Source: JBCCXL01 sp039191605 (lineage in GTDB: Bacteria; Acidobacteriota; Thermoanaerobaculia; Multivoradales; JAHZIX01). From it: a stretch of 51,091 nucleotides of DNA. The stretch spans positions 1 to 51,091 of the forward strand of contig JBCCXL010000030.1 in NCBI GenBank assembly GCA_039191605.1. The letters run 5' to 3'. Position 1 is the first letter of the stretch; the number at the start of each line of letters is the position of its first letter. This document shows, one piece after another, positions 42,208 through 50,300 of this stretch. A model generated the notes under the pieces. The model did not search any database. It saw nothing but the letters and a program-made list of their open reading frames with translations, and was not told where the DNA came from. A program made the position numbers and the translations under genes.

Positions 42208-45200
42208 TCAGTGATTGCAGACGGCGTAACTGGGAGCGTCGCAGGCCCCGGTGCTGCAGGAAGCGCCGAGATCGTCAGCGCCTTCGAAGTAGAGCTCCGG
42301 CCGCGGCTGCGGGTCGGGCCACAGGCGATCCATCGATCGCGCGTCGTAGAGGCGTCCGTCCAGCAGTACGTAGGCGACGCTATCGGTGTTCTGGATGTCC
42401 TCCAGGGGGTTCTCGTCGAGGACGATGATGTCCCCCAGCTTGCCCTGCTGCAGGCTGCCGAGGTGATTCTCGAAGCCGAGGTATTCCGCCCCGTCCAGGG
42501 TAGCGGTGCGCAGCGCCCGATGGGGCGTCATGCCCCCCTGCACCATCATCCAGATCTCCCAATGGGCGGCGAGACCTTCCCGCTGGCCGTGGGCGCCGAT
42601 CTGCACTCCCACCCCGACCTCCGCCAGGCCGGCGGCGATAGCGGCGCTGTTGAAGTGGTTGTATTCCTCGTGGGGGGCATGCACCGGCCGGCGGGCGACG
42701 GGGTCCACCAGGCGACGGGGCACGAAGCGAAGCAGTCGCTCGTGGGCCCAGACGTCGCTCTCGGCATACCAATAGTTCTCGCCCCACAGGCCGCCGTAGG
42801 CGATGCCCAGGGTGGGGGTGTAGGCGGTGCGGCTGGCGCCCCAGAACTGCAGGATGTCGTCGTAGACCTTAGCTGCCGGCACGGAGTGCTCCACGCCGGT
42901 GTGGCCGTCCGCCACCATGGTGAGGTTGTGCTGCAGCAGCGAGCCGCCCTCGGGCATCACCAGCATCTTGAGCTCGTGGCCGGCCTTGACGAATTGCTGG
43001 CGCTGATCGCGCCGCGGCTGGTTGTAGCTCTTGATGCTGATGGCGCCGGCGTCCTGCATGCGGCGCACGTGGGAGAGGGCGTCGTCGAAGCTCTCTACCT
43101 TGGCGGTGAACTCCGTCTCGGCGCCGTAGAGGATGGTGCCGGTGGAGAAGATCCGCGGCGCGACGATGAGGCCGGCGCGGGCCATCTCGGCGGCGGCGAA
43201 GGTGGTGGAGGTGTCGTTGGAGGGATCGTGGAGGGTGGTCACCCCGAAGGCTAGAGTGGCGTAGTTGTTCCAGCTGCTCTGGGGGATGATCTCGTTGGTG
43301 CCGAAGGCGCCGTGCCAGTGGGCGTCGATGAAGCCCGGCAGCAGGGTTTTGCCGGAGACGTCCACGACCTTGGCTCCGGCCGGTACTTCGATGGACTCTC
43401 GCGGCCCGACGGCGACGATCACGCCGTCCTCGACGACGATGGTGGAGTCTTCCAGCACCTCCTCCTCGAGCATGGTGATGGCGCGGCCGCCGACCAGGGC
43501 GACAACGCCGGTAGCGGAGGCATCGGGGATCGGGAAGGAGAGGTCGATGCCCTGCTCCGGGGTTGGCGGCTCTGGCAGCTCCTCGGGGGAGTCGTCGAGG
43601 AAGGCGTAGAGCTCCGAGAGGTCTCGGCCGTGGAGAATCGAGCCCTGGCTCCAGTGGACCCGGGAGGAGTCCTTGGAGAAGTGCACCGTGTCCCCCTCGT
43701 CCCGCGAGACCTGGGCCACCGGCAGGCCGCCGCTGCCGGAGTCGGTGCTCACCGAGCGTCCGGTGGCGACGAAGGGCGCGACGTAGGCCTGGAAGCGGTC
43801 GACGAAGGCCACCCAGCGGCCGTTGGGGGCCACCCGGTAGCGGGAGGTCCACTTGCCGCTCAGGTGCTCCCGCTCATCGTGGCCGTCGAGGGTGACGGAG
43901 ACCAGGCGAGTGCCGCTCTCGTCCCCCCCTCGGTTGATGAAGAGCCGTTCGTCATCGACGCCGAAATGAGGGGCGAAGCCGCTGTCGGTGATCTTCACCG
44001 CCTCGCCACCGGTGATCGGAGTGCGGTAGATCCCTGGGTCGAGGGACCACAGGGGCGAGCGCAGGTAGCCGCCCTCGACCTTGCGGTAGACCACCGTCTC
44101 GCCGCTGGGGGAGATCACCGGCTCGATGTAGTGGCCGGGCTCGGAAGTGATGGCTCGGGAGCTACCGCCGGCGGCGGCAACGACGCGCACGCTGCCGAAT
44201 TCCTGGTCGTTCCAGGTGGTGTAGACCACGAAGCGACCGTCCGGCGAGAAGCGGGGGTAGAACTCGAAGTGATCGTTCTGCTGCGTGAGGCGCCGGGGGG
44301 TGCCGTCCGGCAGCTCCTTGACGTAGAGGTGTCCGAGGGACTGGTAGACCACCCGATCCCCCTGGGGAGAGACCTGGGTCCAGCGCAGCATGCGCGTGCG
44401 GTCGTCGTCGGGTTTCGGGTCGTTGGCGAAGCGCAGCGGCTCGATGTAGGTGTGCTCCGCGGTGAGCTGAAAGGGGATCTCCTTCACCTCGCCGCTGGCG
44501 GTGCTGAGGCGATGGAGGCCGCCGTCGGCCCAGAACACGAGGTCCTGGGAATCGGGGGTCCAGGCGAAGCGGGGATAGACGCCGTGGATCGCCCAGGTCT
44601 CCTGCATGTCGCGGTCGAGGCCGTCGAAGAGGGGACGCTCTTCGCCGCTCTTCAGATCTTTGACGAAGAGCACGCTCTTGTAGCGCACCCGTCGCACGAA
44701 GGCGAGCTTCTCGCCGTCCGGGGAGGGGGTGGGGCGGGCGGCGCCGCCGGCACCGCCGACGAAGGGAATGGTCTCGCCGGTCTCGCGGTCGAAGCGGAAG
44801 ATGACGTAGATCTGCCCGTTGGGATCCTTGTTGTATTGGAAGGTCCCGCCGGCGGTGGCATCGCGGCTGTAGTAGACGTAGCGGCCGTCCGGCGACACCG
44901 CCGGCTCGCCGACGTCCTTCTGGTCGTTGGGCTTGTCCGTCAGTCGCAGACCGTCGCCGCCGGCGCCGACGTGGTAGAGCCAGATCTCACCGGCCCCTAG
45001 GGAGCGCCGGGCGGTGTAGTGCTTGCGTCCCACCAAATAGCTGCCGGACGGATCCCAGGCCGGGCTGTTGAGCAGGCGGAAGCTCTCGTCGCTGATCGCC
45101 TGCGGGTTGGAGCCGTCTCGCTCCATGACCCAGAGGTTGTCGCCGCCGGCGCGATCGGAGGTGAAGGCGATGCGGCTGCCGTCGGGGGAGAAGGTGGGCT

Positions 45201-45588
45201 GCATATCCCAGGCGAGGCCGCTACTCAGCACCTTGGCCTCGCCGCCCTCGATGGGCAGCAGGTAGATGTCCCCCAGCAGGTCGAAGACGATTTCCTGGCC
45301 GTCGGGAGAGACGTCCAGCGACATCCAGGTGCCCTCGCTGATCTCGAAGCTCTCGCTGTAGGTGGGCAGCGGCGGATTCTCCACCGACCACTCCTCGTCC
45401 TCCTCTTCGGCGCCGTCTGCCGGAAGACTCTTTTCCTCCTTCTCGTTGGAGTCCGGCGAGCCGACGCCCCCGTCTTTGTCTCCGTCCTGCTGGGGGCCAG
45501 GGGCCATTGCAGTGGGAGGGAGAGCGTCGCCATCGACGGGGAGCAGGAGAACCAGAGCGAGGAGCAGCAATCGGAGCAGGTTGCGCAT
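42208..45588 (-). CDS. Exported TolB-propeller/amidohydrolase fusion
   Basis: An 1126-residue exported protein. Signal peptide MRNLLRLLLLALVLLLPVDGDA; an acidic low-complexity stretch of about 50 residues (EKEEKSLPADGAEEEDEEW); a long PD40/TolB-type propeller region (about 75-690, with repeats such as DMQPTFSPDGSRIAFTSDRAGG and EFYPRFSPDGRFVVYT); then an amidohydrolase domain (about 700-1110). The metal motif HxH is at about 757-759 (GFIDAHWHG), and later pieces such as TTLHDPSNDTSTTF and GVEHSVP follow. Such fusions are thought to act on peptides or imides, but substrates are unknown. The last 20 residues carry three Cys. The frame is open to 45648; the ATG at 45588 gives the standard signal peptide, so I prefer it. 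Own terminator downstream. Confidence 0.9.
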   Translation of the reverse strand: MRNLLRLLLLALVLLLPVDGDALPPTAMAPGPQQDGDKDGGVGSPDSNEKEEKSLPADGAEEEDEEWSVENPPLPTYSESFEISEGTWMSLDVSPDGQEIVFDLLGDIYLLPIEGGEAKVLSSGLAWDMQPTFSPDGSRIAFTSDRAGGDNLWVMERDGSNPQAISDESFRLLNSPAWDPSGSYLVGRKHYTARRSLGAGEIWLYHVGAGGDGLRLTDKPNDQKDVGEPAVSPDGRYVYYSRDATAGGTFQYNKDPNGQIYVIFRFDRETGETIPFVGGAGGAARPTPSPDGEKLAFVRRVRYKSVLFVKDLKSGEERPLFDGLDRDMQETWAIHGVYPRFAWTPDSQDLVFWADGGLHRLSTASGEVKEIPFQLTAEHTYIEPLRFANDPKPDDDRTRMLRWTQVSPQGDRVVYQSLGHLYVKELPDGTPRRLTQQNDHFEFYPRFSPDGRFVVYTTWNDQEFGSVRVVAAAGGSSRAITSEPGHYIEPVISPSGETVVYRKVEGGYLRSPLWSLDPGIYRTPITGGEAVKITDSGFAPHFGVDDERLFINRGGDESGTRLVSVTLDGHDEREHLSGKWTSRYRVAPNGRWVAFVDRFQAYVAPFVATGRSVSTDSGSGGLPVAQVSRDEGDTVHFSKDSSRVHWSQGSILHGRDLSELYAFLDDSPEELPEPPTPEQGIDLSFPIPDASATGVVALVGGRAITMLEEEVLEDSTIVVEDGVIVAVGPRESIEVPAGAKVVDVSGKTLLPGFIDAHWHGAFGTNEIIPQSSWNNYATLAFGVTTLHDPSNDTSTTFAAAEMARAGLIVAPRIFSTGTILYGAETEFTAKVESFDDALSHVRRMQDAGAISIKSYNQPRRDQRQQFVKAGHELKMLVMPEGGSLLQHNLTMVADGHTGVEHSVPAAKVYDDILQFWGASRTAYTPTLGIAYGGLWGENYWYAESDVWAHERLLRFVPRRLVDPVARRPVHAPHEEYNHFNSAAIAAGLAEVGVGVQIGAHGQREGLAAHWEIWMMVQGGMTPHRALRTATLDGAEYLGFENHLGSLQQGKLGDIIVLDENPLEDIQNTDSVAYVLLDGRLYDARSMDRLWPDPQPRPELYFEGADDLGASCSTGACDAPSYAVCNH

Positions 45589-45896
45589 CGAGAAGCCTTT
45601 CACGCGGAGGGAGACGATCACCGGAACCGAGGGCTTCGAGGTGGCCATCTCGTAGGGGACGGCCCGGTCGAAGGGGCGAATTTGCCGAGAGGACGAACCT
45701 GCCGAAGGGGCGATGCTGCCGAAGGACCAGCATCGTCGAAGGTCCGGTGTTGTCGAAGAGGCGGTGATTGGATCGAAGGGGAAGAAGGGAGGCGAGGCCC
45801 GAAGCAGAGCCAGGACGATTCATTATACGCCGCTGCGCCTAAGCCCGTAGGAGAGTGGACTCTGTAGGCTACGACGAGGGCCGATAGGATAGATGT
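45589..45896. other. Divergent promoter region between amidohydrolase and menC-like gene
   Basis: A 308-base gap with a 17-bp tandem array (45666-45784) and, on the minus strand, a perfect -10 hexamer TATAAT (45827-45822) about 235 bases before the amidohydrolase start. No good -35 is seen. With this promoter the array would lie in the 5' leader of the amidohydrolase mRNA. Confidence 0.5.
45666..45784. repeat. 17-bp degenerate tandem array, seven units
   Basis: Seven consecutive 17-base units with consensus TGCCGAAGGGGCGATGY (45666, 45683, 45700, 45717, 45734, 45751, 45768). The central YCGAAGG is present in most units; outer bases vary. Possibly within the amidohydrolase leader. Confidence 0.85.
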
Positions 45897-47084
45897 ATGG
45901 ACGATCAAAGCGACCCAGAGTTTCCTGCTGTGGAGTTACCGGGTGCGGAGCTTCTCGGGCCCGGCCTTCAAGAATCCGACCTTTCAACCTTCGAGATCCC
46001 CCAGAGGGCCAGCGACGCCTTCACCGTGGCTGAAGTACGGCTCCACCCCGTTGCCCTGAGGCTGAAGCAGCCCTGGGTCACCGCCCACGGCCGGGTCGAC
46101 GAGCGGCCGCTGCTGCTGGTGGAGTTGGTGACCGATGACGGCCGCCGCGCCTGGGGGGAAGTCTCGGCGCTGCCGGAGCCCAACTACCTGCCGGAGACCC
46201 TAGAGACCTCCCGCCTCGCCCTGGAGCGCTATCTCATCCCTGCCGTGGTGCATCGGTCCTTCACCGGCCCGGCGGAGCTCCACGCCCACCTCGAATCCAC
46301 CGTCCGCGGCCACCGCTTTTCTAAAGCCGCCCTCGACTGCGCTGCCTGGTCCCTCGCCGCCGAGGCCGCCGGCGAGCCCCTCTGGCGCCTGCTCGGCGGC
46401 GTGCGCCCCATCGCCCCGTCGGGCCGCGCCCTGGGCTTCGCCTCCCCCGAAAAGCTCCTCGCCCAGGTCCAGGCCGCCGTCGACGCCGGCTTTCATCTGG
46501 TCAAGCTCAAGATTGCCCCGGGCCGCGACCTCGAGCCCCTCCGCGCCGTTCGCGAGATCCTTCCCGACCACGTCTTTCTCGCCGCCGACGCCAACTGCTC
46601 CTACCGCCTCGCCGACCCCGAGCACCGCCGCGCCCTCGCCGCGCTGGATCAGCTCGGCCTCGCCTTCCTCGAACAGCCCTTCGGCTGGCAGGATCTCGCC
46701 GACCACGCCCGCCTCCAGGCCGCCGTTCGCACCCCCCTCTGCCTCGACGAATCCCTTCTCGATCCCGCCCACGTCCAGAGTGCCCTCGCCCTCGGCGCCT
46801 GCCGCCTCGTCAACCTCAAGCCCAGCCGGGTCGGTGGCCTCACCCCCTCCCTCCACATCCACCACCTCTGCCACTCCGCCGGCATCCCCCTGCGAGTCGG
46901 CGGCATGCTCGAATCCGGCCTCGGCCGCCACTACGGCGTCGCCCTCGCCACCCTCCCTGGCTTCACCGTCCCCAGCGATCTCGGCCCCAGCGCCCAGTAC
47001 TGGGAGCGAGACCTCGTCGACCCCCCCTGGGAGCTCGAGGGCGGGGGGCTGGGGGGGCGGGAGGCGATCGAGGTGAGCCTCTAG
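45897..47084 (+). CDS. menC: Enolase-superfamily enzyme, o-succinylbenzoate synthase type
   Basis: A 395-residue enzyme of the muconate-lactonising subgroup. The catalytic lysines are Lys203 and Lys205 (LVKLKIAPG) and Lys308 (NLKPSRVGG); metal ligands are Asp231 (AADANCSY), Glu259 (LEQPF) and Asp284 (CLDES). The GGMLESG motif near 335 is typical of the OSBS/NSAR family, so a role in menaquinone synthesis (2-succinylbenzoate from SHCHC) or N-succinylamino acid racemisation is most likely; the sequence alone does not choose. A 40-residue acidic N-terminal extension precedes the capping domain. The codon choice for Leu and Ala changes sharply within the gene, near 46200. No other men gene is present. 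A repeat cluster follows the stop at once. Confidence 0.85.
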   Translation: MDDQSDPEFPAVELPGAELLGPGLQESDLSTFEIPQRASDAFTVAEVRLHPVALRLKQPWVTAHGRVDERPLLLVELVTDDGRRAWGEVSALPEPNYLPETLETSRLALERYLIPAVVHRSFTGPAELHAHLESTVRGHRFSKAALDCAAWSLAAEAAGEPLWRLLGGVRPIAPSGRALGFASPEKLLAQVQAAVDAGFHLVKLKIAPGRDLEPLRAVREILPDHVFLAADANCSYRLADPEHRRALAALDQLGLAFLEQPFGWQDLADHARLQAAVRTPLCLDESLLDPAHVQSALALGACRLVNLKPSRVGGLTPSLHIHHLCHSAGIPLRVGGMLESGLGRHYGVALATLPGFTVPSDLGPSAQYWERDLVDPPWELEGGGLGGREAIEVSL

Positions 47085-47087
47085 AAA

Positions 47088-47309
47088 GGTGCCAGGGACT
47101 TTTCCCGAGATTTAGTGAGAGGTGCCAGGGACCTTCCCCAAGGCCTTCGTGAAGGGTGCCAGGGACCTTCCCTGACTGCCTTCTTGATGGTGCCAGGGAC
47201 CTTCCCCAGTGCACTCGCGGGCTGAGAACTGGTGCCAGGGACCTTCCCCAGTTGCCGATTAGGCCGCTGGTTTCACTGGCCTGAGGAAGGGTGCCAGGGA
47301 CTTTCCCCC
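47088..47309 (+). repeat. Dispersed GGTGCCAGGGAC element, cluster C (6 units)
   Basis: Six head-to-tail copies at 47088, 47121, 47155, 47189, 47231 and 47290, mostly GGTGCCAGGGACCTTCCCC, spaced 33-59 bases apart. Each has the small dyad GGGA-CYT-TCCC. They fill the gap between the convergent menC-type gene and the GH13 fusion gene. The spacers are mostly unrelated to each other. Confidence 0.95.
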
Positions 47310-47331
47310 CGGTGCTTTTTCTTGAGGCGCG

Positions 47332-50300
47332 TCAGCTCGAGATCCGCTCGAGGGCCTGCTCCAAATCGATCGTCGGCTGGCCGGCGAGCTCTTCGGCGAG
47401 GGCCGGGAGGCGGGGGTCGCCTTCGGAGGACAGAACCTCGGGGTCGAGGAAGACGTGGGCGCCGTGGGGAGGCAGGGTGAGGGCAAGGCCGGTGGTGGCG
47501 ACTTGGGGGAGGGGGAGGAGGTAGTCGCGGGGGGCGCCGGGCTGGGCGAGGGCGTCGCGCAGGTGGAGGAAGAGGGTGTTGGGGGCGACGCCGGAGCTGG
47601 GGGAGAGGCCGAGGGCGGTAAGCAGGTCGTCTTCGAAGAGGGCGCCGGTTTCGGTGTCGCGGGTGGGGACGCAGCGGCGCAGGCGCGCGGTGGTGGAGCT
47701 TTGGTGGTTGTGGACCACCACCAGCGCGGCCTGGTCGTCTCGGCGCACTGCGAAGGCGATGACGTCGGGATTGAGCCCTCGCTTTCCTTGGGCGTCGAGA
47801 AGGCGGAAGGCCTCGGCCTGGGCGAAGAGGGCGCGGCGCTGGAGCAGGGGAGCGATCTGCCGTAGATGGCGCTCGCAGAAGGCGGCGTCGGGGCCTTCGC
47901 TGTAGAGGGGGCGGGCGTATTCCATGCCGTAGCGCTCGATGAGCCCTTCCGCCTGGCCGTGGCCGAAGAGGGGGAGGCCGGGCATGGTGGCCAGCAGGGT
48001 GGTGAGGGCGAAGTAGCGCTGGCCCTTGCCGAATTGCTCGGCGGCGGTGTCCTCGTCGGGGGTGGTGAGGTAATGGACGTCCTTGGAGAGCAGGGCCGGG
48101 TCGAAGGCCAGCTTCTCTCGCAGCAGCTCGCGGAAGCGCTGATTGTCGCCGTCCCGCAGCAGGTGCATGAAGGCGCTGTGGTAGGAGCGGTGCATCCCCA
48201 GCTCGCGGGTGAAGTAGCCCTCCATCATCCAGAAGCCCTCGGCCACCAGCAGGCATTCCGGAGCCTCTTCGGCGAGACGCTCCACCGCTTGACTCCAGAA
48301 CTCCTCCGGCATGCGCTCGTCGAAGACCTCGGGGCTCAGGGCGTGCTCGGAGCGGGAGGGGATGGCGCCGCCCTCGCCGGGGCGGGGGTGCCACAAGCGC
48401 TGCACGTGCTGACGGGCGAGGACCATAGCGGCATCCAGGCGCAGCACCGAGAATTGCTGGGCGAGGCGCACCAGCGTGTCGAGGAGAAGCTGCTGGACTT
48501 CGGGGTTGGCGTGGTCCAGCTGGGCGGTGTCGTTCCACGGTAGGCCGGTGCCGTCGTTGCCGTGGTAGACGAAGCTCTCGGCGGCTCTTGTCTCTGGGTT
48601 TGCGTCTGCGCCGTCGCCTTCAGGGCGATCTTTACGGTGATCTTCGCGGCGGTCTACATGACGAAATACCACCGCGGCGTCGGAGCGGTCGCGGTAGCCG
48701 TCTTCTAGGTAGAGGCCGGTGGCGGGATCCGGGGAGAGGTCCTCGCCGGTGTAGGAATAGCCGGGGAAGGGGGCTTTTCCCAGCGACAGGAACCACTCCG
48801 GTTGCTCCAGCAGCCAGCGGCTGTCGATGGCCATGTGGTTGGGCACCATGTCGGCGGCGAGGCGCAGGCCGTGGGCCGAGGCCTGTTGCCGCAGGCTCTC
48901 TAGGGCGGCCTCTCCGCCGAGGGCTTCGTCCACGGCGTAGTCGTCCAGGGCGTAGGCGGAACCGGCCGCGTGGGGCTGGCCGCCGGCCCGCTGGATCAGG
49001 GCGGAGGCGCGGCTGCGGCGCCACAGGCCCACCAGCCACAGGCAGTTGAATCCTCGGTCGCTGAGGGCCGCCAGCTCGGCATCGGGGATCTGGTCGAGGC
49101 GCTCCACAGTGATGCCGTGGCGCTGCGAAAGCTGGTGAAACCACACCAATACGTTCTTCGCCACCAGCACCACCTCGCGCATCCACGGCCGCTCGCCGGC
49201 AAAGCGGGCGCGGGTGGCGGCTTCGGCGTCGTAGACCAGGGGAGGGCCGGGGGGAGGAGGGCCGCCGGGGCCGCCGAAGGGGGGGCGGTCCTCTTCCCGC
49301 AGCACGTCGAGGCCCATCATTACCGAGCGATCCCGAGCTTCGGTGAGGCGGCGATGAATCTCCAGCAGGATCTCCAGCTGCCCGGCGAGATCATCCGGCG
49401 ACCTGCGCTGGGGGGCCTCGAGGAGTCGGAAGAGGTCCTGGGGGCCGAGGCTACGTTGCCCCTCTCTTTGCTCAGCCTCTCTCGTCGCTGCTTCGGCCAG
49501 GGCCGGGGGCTCGGAGGCGAAGAAGAGGCTCAGGGCGTGCATCATGCGCCGATATTCGGTCTCTTCGTCCAGCTCGCGGTCGTCGAAGAGCTGCTGCAGC
49601 GGGCGGGCGGCGGGATTGCGGTTCAGCAGCCACAGCAGGAGGATGCGCTCGAGGCTTTGCTGGGCCGATTCCGGTTCGCCATCGGTGCGCGGGAAGAGCA
49701 GGTGGTGCTGGCGCAGCATGCGATCCACGGCGCCGCGGCCGAAGCTCTCCTGGAGCCAGTGGAGGGCCCGCTCGAGGGCGCGCGGGTTGCGCTCGTCGAG
49801 GTAGGTGCGGATCAGGCGTTGCCTCGCCTCGTGGGCGAGGCCGAGGGCGTTGAGGTGTCCGGCGCGCACCCAGGGCTTCTGGTCGCCTCGCTGTCGTCGC
49901 ACTTGGGTGAGGTGTTCCGCCAGCTGTCGCAGCTGAGCAAGGGAGGAGGCCGGAAGGCCGCCGCTGGGGCTCAGAGCGTCGCCGCTATGGATCCAGGCTG
50001 GTGGGGCCGGAGCGCTTCCGCTTCGGCTGCTGCTCCCGCCTTCGCCTGCGGTATCGCTTTCGCCTGCGGTTGCGGAGTTGGCTTCAGGCTCAGTGGAGGC
50101 CGCGGCGGACTGCTGGGAGGCGTTGGTTCCCTGAGAGGCTCTGCCGCTCTTGGAGGCAGTGGTGGCGCTCTCGTCTCGATCCGTCGTCTGCCCTCGGGAG
50201 CCGGCCTTTGGAGCTGCTTCCTCTGAGCTATTTCCTGGGTCCGCGGCTTCCTCGCTGAGGGCGAAGTCCGCGCGGGCCCGCGCCGAGAGAGGGATCTCCC

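Noticed and set aside
47088..47309. CRISPR-like array
   Set aside because: The repeat unit is about 19 bases with irregular spacing and the same core is scattered elsewhere; no cas genes. It is a dispersed repeat.
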